This document shows, in pieces, positions 1 to 7,874 of a DNA stretch of 36,598 nt (positions within the stretch are counted from its first letter, which is position 1; every line of letters starts with the position of its first letter). Source of the DNA: an uncultured bacterium. Lineage in GTDB: Bacteria > Zixibacteria > MSB-5A5 > CAIYYT01. The stretch is from contig CAIVAP010000279.1 of the NCBI GenBank assembly GCA_903903945.1, positions 1 through 36,598 on the forward strand, given 5' to 3'. Position numbers and translations under genes: made by a program. The notes beneath the pieces are model-generated. The model was given only the letters and a program-made list of their open reading frames with translations, did no database searches and had not been told where the DNA came from.

Positions 1-1350
1 CAACTCAAACGAAATCGTAGCGCGCGACGGGTCGGGATAATGCGTGTCTTTGAACTCGCCGCGTCGATCCGAGATCAGTTTCATCATATTGCCGATATAT
101 TCAGCCGGCGTGATAATCTGCGCCGCGACATACGGTTCCTCGATGTATTCAACCGCCATCGGCGGTGGCATCTTAGCGGGATTGTCAACCTTGATCAACT
201 CCCCCTTCCTGGTGTGCACATGATACTCGACGTTCGGCACGGTGTTGACGATCGTGACGCTGAATTCGCGTTCCAGCCGTTCGTGGATGATCTCCAGATG
301 TAACAGCCCCAGAAAGCCGCAGCGGAAACCAAACCCGAGCGCCAACGATGACTCCGGTTCATAGGTCAGCGAAGCGTCATTGAGTTTGAGTTTTTCCAGC
401 GCTTCGCGGAGTTGCTCATATCTTTCGGTCGCCGCCGGATAGATGCCGGAATAGACCATCGACTTGATCTCCTTGTATCCCGGACATGGTGTGATCGCGC
501 CACCGACGGCATAGGTGATGGTGTCGCCGACTTTAGCTTCGGAGACGTTGCGGATATTGCAGATGACGTAGCCGACTTCCCCCGCCGACAGCTTGTCCGC
601 CGGTATGCGATCCATGATCAGATAACCGACCTCGTCAATTTCGTACTGAATTTTCGTCGAGAAGAATTTGATCTTGTCCCCCTTCTTGACTTCGCCGTCC
701 ATTACGCGCACATACGGTACGGCGCCGCGGTAGCTGTCGTACTTGGAGTCGAAGATCATCGCCTTGAGTGGACCTTTGGGATTGGCCAGCGGCGGCGGAA
801 TGCGGGTGACGATTGCCTCCAGCACTTCCTGAATGCCGATCCCCTGTTTGGCTGATGCCAGAATGATTTCTTCACGCTCGCAGCCGATCAGGTTGCAGAT
901 CGCTTCCGCGACTTTCTCCGGCTCGGCGTGCGGCAGGTCGATCTTGTTGATGACCGGAATGATCTCCAGATTGTTGTCCAGCGCCTTGTAAAGATTCGAC
1001 AGCGTTTGCGCTTCGATTCCCTGCGACGCATCGACGACCAACAACGCGCCCTCACAGGCGGCAATCGAGCGAGAGACTTCGTAGGAGAAATCGACGTGTC
1101 CGGGCGTGTCAATCAGATTGAGGATGTAGTCTTTCTTGTCGGCAGCACGATATTTCATCCGGATGGCGTGCGACTTGATCGTAATCCCCCGCTCCTGCTC
1201 CAACTCCATGTCGTCGAGCACCTGCTTCTGCATTTTCGATACTTCAATCGTGTGGGTCATCTCCAACAACCGGTCGGCCAACGTGGATTTGCCATGATCG
1301 ATGTGGGCAATGATAGAGAAATTGCGGATGTGTTCAACGCGCGTCTTCAT
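1..1350 (-). CDS. lepA: Elongation factor 4 (LepA), partial: C-terminus beyond window edge
   Basis: Back-translocating ribosomal GTPase of the EF-G-like translational GTPase family. The minus strand is open without a stop for 450 codons from the ATG at 1350 to the window edge; the usual length is about 600, so roughly the last quarter is missing. Visible motifs are the P-loop AHIDHGKST (residues 15-23), the switch region RGITIKSHAIRM, the G3 motif DTPGHVDF and the G4 motif NKIDLP, then the LepA-typical GFRCGFLGLLHLEIIHERLEREF segment (here split by eye: GFRCGFLGLLHLE followed by IIHERLER). An AGG lies just upstream of the ATG. The gene begins 17 bases after the stop of the membrane protein gene that precedes it on the same strand, so the two are probably co-transcribed. 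Family assignment is secure. Confidence 0.97.
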   Translation of the reverse strand, partial: MKTRVEHIRNFSIIAHIDHGKSTLADRLLEMTHTIEVSKMQKQVLDDMELEQERGITIKSHAIRMKYRAADKKDYILNLIDTPGHVDFSYEVSRSIAACEGALLVVDASQGIEAQTLSNLYKALDNNLEIIPVINKIDLPHAEPEKVAEAICNLIGCEREEIILASAKQGIGIQEVLEAIVTRIPPPLANPKGPLKAMIFDSKYDSYRGAVPYVRVMDGEVKKGDKIKFFSTKIQYEIDEVGYLIMDRIPADKLSAGEVGYVICNIRNVSEAKVGDTITYAVGGAITPCPGYKEIKSMVYSGIYPAATERYEQLREALEKLKLNDASLTYEPESSLALGFGFRCGFLGLLHLEIIHERLEREFSVTIVNTVPNVEYHVHTRKGELIKVDNPAKMPPPMAVEYIEEPYVAAQIITPAEYIGNMMKLISDRRGEFKDTHYPDPSRATISFEL

Positions 1351-1367
1351 TTCAACCTATCTGTTAG

Positions 1368-2540
1368 CTACTTACTCTGTGCGTCGCTCTCGGGAGCTGG
1401 AGTAGACTCTGGTATCAGTTCATGCGGATCACTGTCGCTCTGCGCCGGCGATTCGCCGAGCTTCTCGCCGTCCTCGCACTTGCGGATGTAGATGAACCCG
1501 ATCAACTGCGAACAAGTGATGATATTAATGCCGTAAGATATGACTACGATCCAGAGGACGATCAAAGTTATCAAGATAATCAGTGATGCGATCACTTCAG
1601 TGGTTGGCTGTGACGCGAGACTGAACTCCAGTCCACGCAGTGCCGACGGCATCCAGTCGATTGTCGATCCGGGATAGAGGGAGGTAAAGAAACGGAGCAC
1701 GTCCTGCACCGGCGCCAGAGCGAAGTAGCCGGTTGAAACAATGCTCTTTACTTTCTCGCCGGAAAATAGCGAAGTCGTGAAGTAGGTCAACTGCAACGCC
1801 CGCATCAGGAAATATCCGAAAACGAAAATCCCAAGCTTGGCCATGACAAGTCCGACAGCAGTTTGTGACACCCATCGCAGTGGCTGCGTCCAGATGACAT
1901 TATATATATAGAACGTCGCGCCAAAGGCGTCCCTCTCCCGCGCGGTCACGATTGCCGGTAGGGTGAAGATCGCCGTAGTCAAACCAAATGCCAGGAATAC
2001 GACAAATAGCGACCAGAGCACGAAGGGCACGGCGTAAATCACGGCGTATACAATCTCACCTATATAGGGAATCAACACGACCAGCCCGATCAACCCTTGT
2101 AGCAGCGACAGCACGACGATCAGTACGATCAGCAGTGCGGCAGCAACCCAAAGAGATCGCAGGTTAGCACGTGCTTCTTTTGCAGCGTCTTTGCCGGAGA
2201 AAAAAAGATTCCCCTTGAGTTCCTCCAGCGCCAATTTGGCGACGGTCATGTTGCCGTAATCATAGAAACCGGCGGCAATGATGATGCCGACGACCCAGAT
2301 CGCCCAACCGTACCAGTGCGATAATCCCAGACTCGTGAACGGAAAAAGTGTGTGATTATTCCAGAGTTCGCTCAGCGTGCCGCCTTCGACCAGCATTGCC
2401 AAATAGGTCAGGATCAGATATGCGACATAGCCGTAAGCCAGCGGCCGCGCTTGTGCCAGCAGGTATTTGCCTGACAGGGCAAGTCGTGGGGCTCTGAGGA
2501 TGTCCCAGAAATCGTATCGCAATGTGCTTGTCGTCTTCAT
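1368..2540 (-). CDS. Polytopic membrane protein of unknown function
   Basis: A 390-residue hydrophobic protein I do not recognise. By eye there are about six to eight membrane segments: near residues 36-54, 78-92, a long hydrophobic block at about 129-200 that must hold two or three passes, 235-250 and 318-343. The last is followed by a hydrophilic, acidic tail rich in Glu, Ser and Pro. There is no catalytic motif. It precedes lepA by 17 bases and is divergent from the large SBBP gene. The ATG at 2540 has no Shine-Dalgarno sequence and lies only about 15 bases from a good -10 element, so the mRNA may have a very short leader. It could be a transporter-like or DUF4013-like membrane protein, but nothing seen proves this. 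Confidence 0.8.
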   Translation of the reverse strand: MKTTSTLRYDFWDILRAPRLALSGKYLLAQARPLAYGYVAYLILTYLAMLVEGGTLSELWNNHTLFPFTSLGLSHWYGWAIWVVGIIIAAGFYDYGNMTVAKLALEELKGNLFFSGKDAAKEARANLRSLWVAAALLIVLIVVLSLLQGLIGLVVLIPYIGEIVYAVIYAVPFVLWSLFVVFLAFGLTTAIFTLPAIVTARERDAFGATFYIYNVIWTQPLRWVSQTAVGLVMAKLGIFVFGYFLMRALQLTYFTTSLFSGEKVKSIVSTGYFALAPVQDVLRFFTSLYPGSTIDWMPSALRGLEFSLASQPTTEVIASLIILITLIVLWIVVISYGINIITCSQLIGFIYIRKCEDGEKLGESPAQSDSDPHELIPESTPAPESDAQSK

Positions 2541-2554
2541 AGTCGGCGGAAGGC

Positions 2555-2583
2555 ATGGTAGAGTTGGGGGGCGGTAATGTCAA
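2555..2583 (-). promoter_or_regulatory. Sigma70-type promoter for the membrane protein-lepA unit
   Basis: On the minus strand TTGACA (2578-2583) is followed after exactly 17 bases by TACCAT (2555-2560). This is a perfect -35 and a 4/6 -10. The distance to the ATG at 2540 is so short that the 5' leader would be fewer than about 10 bases. It is divergent from the promoter at 2676-2704. Confidence 0.55.
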
Positions 2584-2675
2584 GGAGGAATTTGGCTTGC
2601 AGATGCGGCGAATGGCGTCGTATGCGGCGCAAGAAGAGACACAACCCACAGCAAGCTGTTGGGCACCGGTTTTGC

Positions 2676-2704
2676 TTGACAGTCGCTGGCATGGTCGCTA
2701 TCTT
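2676..2704 (+). promoter_or_regulatory. Sigma70-type promoter for the SBBP/dockerin gene
   Basis: TTGACA (2676-2681), a 17-base spacer and TATCTT (2699-2704) lie 54 bases before the ATG at 2759. The Shine-Dalgarno sequence GGGAGG is at 2748-2753, five bases before the start codon. Confidence 0.6.
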
Positions 2705-2758
2705 TGCCACTGATCATTAGTTTTGTAACAGCCAATCCTCACACTATGGGAGGGCATC

Positions 2759-5700
2759 ATGCCTCGTTTGATAACGTTAGTTTTAGGGTTAATCACCGCC
2801 ATTTTGTGTGGCTCGATTCTTGCTGCCGACACTCAGCCAACGGTACAATCTTTGAGTAGGATGCCATTGGCATTCACCAAAAACAATGGCCAGTGGGATG
2901 ACCGCGTCTTGTTCCGCGCCAACGCCGGGGGTGCGACGATGTGGTTCACCAAGGAAGGTGTGACTTACCAGTTCACCCGACGCGTCGCAAGCCCTGTTTG
3001 GGCCGCCCTTGCGGCTGCCCGCGACAGTGGTTCGAATGCTGCGGCGACGGGCGACCGCGAGGGTCGCCCCTACGCGATGGAAGGCCTGGATTCCCGCCTG
3101 CGCGGGAATGACAAGGAGGGCGGGATTGACTTGGAAAGGGACAGTGTTGAACAGTTGGTGTTGACCGCCAAATTCGTGGGCGCGAATCCAAACCCCGAAG
3201 TTCTCGGTGAAGGCCAGATGGAATACAGATGCAACTACTTCATCGGAAATGACCCTGCGAAGTGGCACACGGACGTTCCCAACTACGAAGCGATCACTCT
3301 CAAAGACATCTATCCCGGTATCGACTTGAAATACTCCGGTGACGGCACAGGTCAGGCAGCATACGAGTTTATCGCCGCGCCGGGCGCGGATATCGCACAG
3401 ATCAAGGTTGAATACGAAGGCGCGGAAGAGACTTCAATTGATGCTGATGGCAGAATGATCGTGCGAACCAAATGGGGCGACATGATCACGGCAGTGAAGT
3501 CACCCGCGAATGGAGTTTTGTCCGGCACCGCCTTCTTCTCGCAATTATCGGAAAAGACGATTGGTTTTGAAGCTGGTGGTGCAAGTCAACAGGCGTTAGG
3601 TACGCTCGCCGTCGGACTGGTCTACAGCACCTATCTCGGCGGGACAGGCGACGATAGAGGAAACGGCATCGCGGTCGACGGCAGCGGGAATGCCTATGTG
3701 ACGGGCTACACTGAATCCTCCAACTACCCGACAACCACGGGCGCTTACGATCCAACCTATGGTGGCGGTGATGCTTTCGTAGCGAAGTTTTCCCCCTCCG
3801 GCGCGTTGATCTACAGCACCTACCTCGGTGGGGGAGGAGGCGACTATGGATACGGCATCGCGGTCGATGGCAGCGGTAATGCCTATGTGACGGGCTTGAC
3901 TGGTTCTGACAACTTCCCTACTTTGAATCCCTATCAGACGTCTCAAATGGGCCTTGATGTTTTTGTGACCAAGCTCTCCAGTACCGGCAACAGCCTGATT
4001 TACAGCACCTACCTCGGCGGGGGCCAGTGGGAGTGGGGAACCGGTATCGCGGTCGATGGCAGCGGCAATGCCTGTGTGACAGGCATTACTGTTTCTTACG
4101 ACTTCCCGACTTTGAATCCCTATCAGGGGACGCATCAAGGCGGCACTCTTGTTGCTTTTGTGACCAAGCTCTCCAGCACCGGCAACACTCTGATCTACAG
4201 CACCTACCTCGGTGGGGGAGACTATGATTTTGGAACCGGCATCGCGGTCGATGGCAGCGGCAATGCCTATGCTACGGGCTATACTGGTTCTTCCAACTTC
4301 CCGACTTTGAATCCCTATCAGACTGGTGGGGGTGTGTTCGTCACCAAATTCAGTGGTCACGGCACGATGACCTATAGCACCTGCCTCAACGGCGGATCAG
4401 GACAGGGCATCGCGGTCGATGGCAGCGGCAATGCTTATGTGACGGGCTATACTTCTTCTTCCGACTTCCCGACGTTGAATCCCTATCAGACGTATCAAGG
4501 CGGTTCTGATGTCTTTGTGACCAAGTTGTCAAATTCCGGTGACGGTCTGATCTACAGCACCTACCTTGGCGGGGGCCAGTCGGAGTGGGGAACCGGCATC
4601 GCGGTTGATGGCAGCGGCAATGCCTATGTGACGGGCGGGACTTCGGCCCCCAACTTCCCGACTCAGAATCCCTATCAGGGGACCTATCAAGGCGGCTCCA
4701 ATGATGCCTTTGTGACCAAGCTGAGCAGTTCCGGCAACAGCCTGATCTACAGCACCTATCTCGGCGGGGGAGGTGATGATGGGGGGACGTCCAATCACAG
4801 GTTAGGAGGTGCTATCGCGGTTGATGACAGCGGTGATGCCTACGTGACGGGTTGGACTGGTTCTGCCAATTTCCCGACTTTGAATCCGTATCAGACGAAT
4901 CAGGGCGGCCAGGATGTTTTTGTGACCAAGCTGAGTGAGGGGGGCAGCGGTAACCAACCGCCCGTGGCAATGATCGACTCCATCACCCCAAACCCAGCAG
5001 TCGTTGGAACTACGGACGCATTTGCTGGACACGGAACTGACACTGACGGAAGCATTGTCGCCTACAACTGGCAGTCAAGTATCGACGGGCAGTTGAGTAC
5101 TGCGGCCAGCTTCAGTTCCTCCTCTCTTTCGGTGGGATCGCACACGATCTATTTCAAGGTGCAGGATGACGATCTGGCTTGGTCACCGGAAGTTTCAACT
5201 ACCTTGACAATAACTGCTAAAGTTTTCACCATGGGAAGAGACAACTTTGTCTTTTCCAATTTGTGGTCGAATATGTGGCCTTTTTGCGAGTCATTCCTAA
5301 GCGCACTTGCCTGCCCAGCGTGTGATGCGACATGGAATCCCTTGGACACCAATGTGCCTATGGGATGCGCCAAGTGCTGGAACGACTACTGGGAAGCGGG
5401 GCGCGTTTTCCCGACATGGGATGTCTTTCGCGACGCGTTCGGATGCGAGCAAACAGAGTACTTTTGCCCCACACATTTCCGAAAGAAGCGGGGTGCAGAG
5501 ATATTCTGGAACGATATGAGAGAATGCTGGAGAGGGAGTTGTGGGGGCTTCTGCGTAGCAAGCCTCCTTTTCTTCAACGGGCAATTGAGCCTCCAAGAAC
5601 TTTTCCCCGGGCCCGGGAAGACAGATCTTCACAGTGTCCTTGTTGAGGACGAGAACTACAAAGCTCGGGACATGATCAACAAGTTTAACTTCTACCAGTT

Positions 5701-6979
5701 TGGAGAGGTGCAAAGAGACTATTGGGATCTAAACTGGACATTGACTCCGAATGTCACACTCCAGCGACTCCAGCAAGCTCTGAATGATGGGATTCTGAGC
5801 GAGACCTACTTGAATGTCGGTGGTGGACATGCAGTCGTACCATATCGGGTAGAAACGGACAACGGCAATCCAACCTTGAAGTATATCTACGTTTACGACA
5901 GCGACTACCCCAACGATCCGACGAAGCGTATTACTGTAAACACAGACGCCAACACATGGGCATATGGGAACTCTGAATACAATCAAAACTACCTCTTTCT
6001 AATGGACCCGATTGCGGACTACGCAATGACACCTGTATTGCCGACGACATTCAAACCTTTCCCGGCCAAAGGTGATTACTCTTACGTCCTCTGCCCACGG
6101 GTACTGCGGGCGTCGATGCAGTTTTCCGGTGCAGGAACTATCGGTTTTGACGGGGACTCGACCTACACTTCGCTTAGTTCAGGCCATGTGATCACCGCGA
6201 TGCAGGACAGCATCGCTCTGCCGATTGGATTCTACTTGCCCCAGGGGAACTGGGAGTGTGAGTTTGGCAGAATAACCGATACCGAGTTCCGTCTATCGGT
6301 ATTCTTAACCAATGCTGTATTGGAATACGTTTCCAAAGGGATTGACACGCTTGATCAGGAGCGACTTAGGGTCAATGATGCAAATGGGTCACTGCTGCTA
6401 ATGAACCCTTCTGGTAAATCGAGGAATATGCAGTTCAGTGCGGTGTCAATCGCGAGCGATTCAGAGCTTACATTTGACGTAGGAAATTCAATTGTTGCGG
6501 CCAACGATTCACTGGGCCTCAGCCTTCTTCCCGCCAAGCAGCTTAGGATAGACAATTATGGGCATGGTATGACGTATGACCTGTCAATTGCCGTCTACGG
6601 TGATTCTGTTGACACAGAGTTCTACCGCTACGGGATACCCATCGGATCGGACTGCAGACACCAAGTTCTGCCGAATTGGAGAGACCACAATGATTCTCTG
6701 TTCATTCTTGTAGACTCTGGTATGACGGGCACCTTCACAGATACTATAGTGGTAGCAAATCAGGGACGTTACCTTTGCGGTGACGCGGATGGCAGTCACG
6801 ATGTCAACATTGCTGACGCTGTTTTTCTCGTCGAATACATCTTCTCCGGAGGGGCGGCTCCCAGTCCGCTGGCAGCAGGAGACACTGACTGCAGCGGTGA
6901 CATCAACATCGCCGACTGTGTGTATCTGATCGAGTACATCTTTAGCGGTGGGTCGCAGCCGTGCGCGGGGTGTAAGTAG
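2759..6979 (+). CDS. Exported SBBP beta-propeller / PKD / putative cysteine-peptidase-like / dockerin protein
   Basis: A 1406-residue exported protein. Order: signal peptide (residues 1-22, ending near SILAAD); an N-terminal domain typical of SBBP proteins (PLAFTKNNGQWD, then WFTKEGVTYQF) up to about residue 280; seven SBBP repeats (about 285-730), each with YSTYLGGG, GIAVDGSGNAYVTG and VTKLSS; a PKD-like domain (about 732-820, NQPPVA start); a Cys-rich region; a segment with GSCGGFCVAS (Cys near 927 and 931), GGGHAVVPYRV (His near 1023) and YVYDSDYP (Asp near 1045), whose Cys-His-Asp order resembles papain-like folds; and a dockerin type I pair at the end (DADGSHDVNIADAV and DTDCSGDINIADCV). 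Residues about 78-124 look like an in-frame repeat insertion. The start has a good Shine-Dalgarno. The peptidase idea is inference; SBBP, PKD and dockerin are clear. Confidence 0.93.
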   Translation: MPRLITLVLGLITAILCGSILAADTQPTVQSLSRMPLAFTKNNGQWDDRVLFRANAGGATMWFTKEGVTYQFTRRVASPVWAALAAARDSGSNAAATGDREGRPYAMEGLDSRLRGNDKEGGIDLERDSVEQLVLTAKFVGANPNPEVLGEGQMEYRCNYFIGNDPAKWHTDVPNYEAITLKDIYPGIDLKYSGDGTGQAAYEFIAAPGADIAQIKVEYEGAEETSIDADGRMIVRTKWGDMITAVKSPANGVLSGTAFFSQLSEKTIGFEAGGASQQALGTLAVGLVYSTYLGGTGDDRGNGIAVDGSGNAYVTGYTESSNYPTTTGAYDPTYGGGDAFVAKFSPSGALIYSTYLGGGGGDYGYGIAVDGSGNAYVTGLTGSDNFPTLNPYQTSQMGLDVFVTKLSSTGNSLIYSTYLGGGQWEWGTGIAVDGSGNACVTGITVSYDFPTLNPYQGTHQGGTLVAFVTKLSSTGNTLIYSTYLGGGDYDFGTGIAVDGSGNAYATGYTGSSNFPTLNPYQTGGGVFVTKFSGHGTMTYSTCLNGGSGQGIAVDGSGNAYVTGYTSSSDFPTLNPYQTYQGGSDVFVTKLSNSGDGLIYSTYLGGGQSEWGTGIAVDGSGNAYVTGGTSAPNFPTQNPYQGTYQGGSNDAFVTKLSSSGNSLIYSTYLGGGGDDGGTSNHRLGGAIAVDDSGDAYVTGWTGSANFPTLNPYQTNQGGQDVFVTKLSEGGSGNQPPVAMIDSITPNPAVVGTTDAFAGHGTDTDGSIVAYNWQSSIDGQLSTAASFSSSSLSVGSHTIYFKVQDDDLAWSPEVSTTLTITAKVFTMGRDNFVFSNLWSNMWPFCESFLSALACPACDATWNPLDTNVPMGCAKCWNDYWEAGRVFPTWDVFRDAFGCEQTEYFCPTHFRKKRGAEIFWNDMRECWRGSCGGFCVASLLFFNGQLSLQELFPGPGKTDLHSVLVEDENYKARDMINKFNFYQFGEVQRDYWDLNWTLTPNVTLQRLQQALNDGILSETYLNVGGGHAVVPYRVETDNGNPTLKYIYVYDSDYPNDPTKRITVNTDANTWAYGNSEYNQNYLFLMDPIADYAMTPVLPTTFKPFPAKGDYSYVLCPRVLRASMQFSGAGTIGFDGDSTYTSLSSGHVITAMQDSIALPIGFYLPQGNWECEFGRITDTEFRLSVFLTNAVLEYVSKGIDTLDQERLRVNDANGSLLLMNPSGKSRNMQFSAVSIASDSELTFDVGNSIVAANDSLGLSLLPAKQLRIDNYGHGMTYDLSIAVYGDSVDTEFYRYGIPIGSDCRHQVLPNWRDHNDSLFILVDSGMTGTFTDTIVVANQGRYLCGDADGSHDVNIADAVFLVEYIFSGGAAPSPLAAGDTDCSGDINIADCVYLIEYIFSGGSQPCAGCK
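3049..3069. repeat. Palindromic repeat inside a coding region
   Basis: GGGCGACC (3049-3056) and GGTCGCCC (3062-3069) form a perfect 8-base stem with a 5-base loop. It lies within the 1406-residue gene and is translated in-frame as part of GDREGRPYA. Together with the next palindrome it forms a composite insertion. Confidence 0.7.
3090..3109. repeat. dRS3-like ATTCC-N10-GGAAT palindrome inside a coding region
   Basis: ATTCCCGC (3090-3097), loop CTGC and GCGGGAAT (3102-3109) form a perfect stem. The sequence reads CTGGATTCC, ten variable bases, then GGAATGACAAG, and the same framework recurs at 7061-7080. It is translated as LDSRLRGND. This class of palindrome is widespread between genes in many bacteria (dRS3-like in Neisseria), so its presence inside an ORF is unusual. 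Confidence 0.75.
3613..4944 (+). repeat. Seven tandem coding repeats (SBBP blades)
   Basis: Seven units of roughly 170-220 bases, each encoding YSTYLGGG, GIAVDGSGNAYVTG, FPTLNPYQ and VFVTKLSS. Neighbouring units are also very similar in nucleotide sequence, for example the repeated GCGGTCGATGGCAGCGGCAA, which points to recent duplication or gene conversion. The fifth unit is shortened and degenerate (YSTCLNGG). Seven blades fit a closed propeller. Confidence 0.9.
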
Positions 6980-7060
6980 GGCGGCATTGCGACGCGGCGC
7001 ACGGGGACGTACGCCGCGCACGAAAGTATGGACGACTACGGCGCACGAACCGAGTTCTGG

Positions 7061-7080
7061 ATTCCAGCTTTCGCTGGAAT
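7061..7080. repeat. dRS3-like palindrome, intergenic copy
   Basis: ATTCCAGC (7061-7068), loop TTTC and GCTGGAAT (7073-7080) form a perfect 8-base stem. The flanks CTGGATTCC and GGAATGACAAG match the intragenic copy at 3090-3109. Confidence 0.75.
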
Positions 7081-7098
7081 GACAAGAGCAGCATAGCA

Positions 7099-7122
7099 CC
7101 GTCAGGAAGGGATTCGTGACGG
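7099..7122. repeat. CCGTCA...TGACGG hairpin repeat, copy 1
   Basis: CCGTCA (7099-7104) and TGACGG (7117-7122) enclose GGAAGGGATTCG. The motif CCGTCAGGAA-GGATTC-ACGGCGCG recurs at 7229-7275. Confidence 0.6.
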
Positions 7123-7170
7123 CGCGTTGAACGCGGCAGGCGAGACGACTGCCGGGCACGAAGGAGTGCG

Positions 7171-7197
7171 TTAGGTCACGGTCGGTGGCCGACCTAA
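7171..7197. repeat. TTAGGTC...GACCTAA palindrome
   Basis: TTAGGTC (7171-7177) pairs with GACCTAA (7191-7197). A competing inner stem GGTCGG-TGG-CCGACC occupies 7180-7194. Confidence 0.55.
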
Positions 7198-7228
7198 GAC
7201 CTGACGGAACTCTGTAAGCAGGGTAGTG

Positions 7229-7275
7229 CCGTCAGGAAAGGATTCCTTACGGCGCGGTTAAAGGATTCCTGACGG
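7229..7275. repeat. CCGTCAGGAA hairpin repeat, copies 2 and 3
   Basis: CCGTCAGGAA (7229-7238) pairs with TTCCTTACGG (7243-7252, one mismatch). A further half copy, TTCCTGACGG, follows at 7266-7275 and would pair perfectly with the first arm. Both right arms continue into CGCGG, so the unit has been partly duplicated. Confidence 0.6.
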
Positions 7276-7407
7276 CGCGGTAGACTTCGAACCGTCTCCA
7301 GATGCAGGCTCGCAGATTGCTTCGTCGTCATTTCCCCTCACGTCTCTCATCCACCCTGACTCCTCGCAATAACGAGTTCGAGGTTTTGCAGCAATCCCAA
7401 AAAAGAC

Positions 7408-7436
7408 TTGACAATTTCAGGTGGGATACTTAATTG
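7408..7436 (+). promoter_or_regulatory. Candidate promoter of the nuo operon
   Basis: TTGACA (7408-7413), a 17-base spacer and TAATTG (7431-7436). The -35 is perfect and the -10 is weak. It is the only good -35 in the 535-base gap and lies about 80 bases before nuoA. Confidence 0.45.
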
Positions 7437-7514
7437 CGCGCTATTTGACGGGTGACCGGACATTAAGTGCTTGTGAAGTAAATCACAAGCTCCGGCCTCG
7501 GTGGAGTTGCAGAG

Positions 7515-7874
7515 ATGAGCCTAAGTAGTTTCGCGCCAGTCGGTATCTTTATGTTGCTCGGACTGGTTTTTGTTATCGCCACCGTCTGGATTGCCCGCTT
7601 TATTCGCCCGCAAAGACCATCGGACGAGAAGCTGCGCAACTATGAGTGCGGCGAACCGTCAATCGGTTCGGCCTGGATCCAGTTTAATCCCCGATTCTAT
7701 ATCTTCGCGCTGATTTTCGTGATCTTCGACGTCGAAGCGGTGTTCCTGTTCCCCTGGGCGGTTGCGTACAAGTCTCTGGGGCTGTTCGCATTGATCGAGA
7801 TGCTGATCTTTGTCGGCATCCTTTTGATCGGTTTGCTCTGGGCTTGGAAGAAGGGAATGCTCAAATGGGTATAA
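7515..7874 (+). CDS. nuoA: NADH-quinone oxidoreductase subunit A
   Basis: Small membrane subunit of respiratory complex I, located where the membrane arm meets the peripheral arm. The 119 residues carry three membrane helices (about 8-30, 62-82 and 88-108), the conserved loop with YECGEP and FNPRFY, and [12 protein letters not shown] in the second helix; the acidic residues there belong to the proton or quinone coupling region in characterised homologues. GGTGGAG precedes the ATG. It opens an 11-gene operon; its stop overlaps the nuoB start by reading ATGGGTATAA. Confidence 0.96.
   Translation: MSLSSFAPVGIFMLLGLVFVIATVWIARFIRPQRPSDEKLRNYECGEPSIGSAWIQFNPRFYIFALIFVIFDVEAVFLFPWAVAYKSLGLFALIEMLIFVGILLIGLLWAWKKGMLKWV

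Larger units (their letters stand above)
6980..7514. other. Gene-free repeat-rich intergenic stretch
   Basis: No convincing ORF lies in these 535 bases. From left to right there is a 7-base stem CGCGGCG/CGCCGCG (6993-6999 and 7012-7018) just after the SBBP stop, a dRS3-like palindrome (7061-7080), CCGTCA/TGACGG hairpins (7099-7122 and 7229-7275), a TTAGGTC/GACCTAA hairpin (7171-7197), a stretch (about 7310-7375) that looks like a decayed repeat, and the promoter of the nuo operon (7408-7436). Confidence 0.75.

Noticed and set aside
928..1491. 187-residue plus-strand ORF over lepA and the membrane protein gene
   Set aside because: It is antisense to lepA, whose motifs are unmistakable, and its translation is rich in Arg, Asp and Val as expected of a shadow frame.
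2789..3268. Minus-strand ORF containing a VIPAQAGIQAFH-type phrase
   Set aside because: That phrase is the familiar translation of the palindromic repeat in the wrong frame, not a protein.
3596..4360. 254-residue minus-strand ORF with internal repeats (SREVGRTSIA-like)
   Set aside because: The repeats are the mirror of the SBBP coding repeats; no independent ribosome binding site or domain is seen.
3613..4944. Regular repeats considered as a CRISPR array
   Set aside because: The unit is about 190 bases, the spacers are not unique, and the whole is an open frame encoding propeller blades.
7099..7275. Repeats considered as a small CRISPR
   Set aside because: Copies are irregularly spaced, imperfect and palindromic, with no cas genes in the window.
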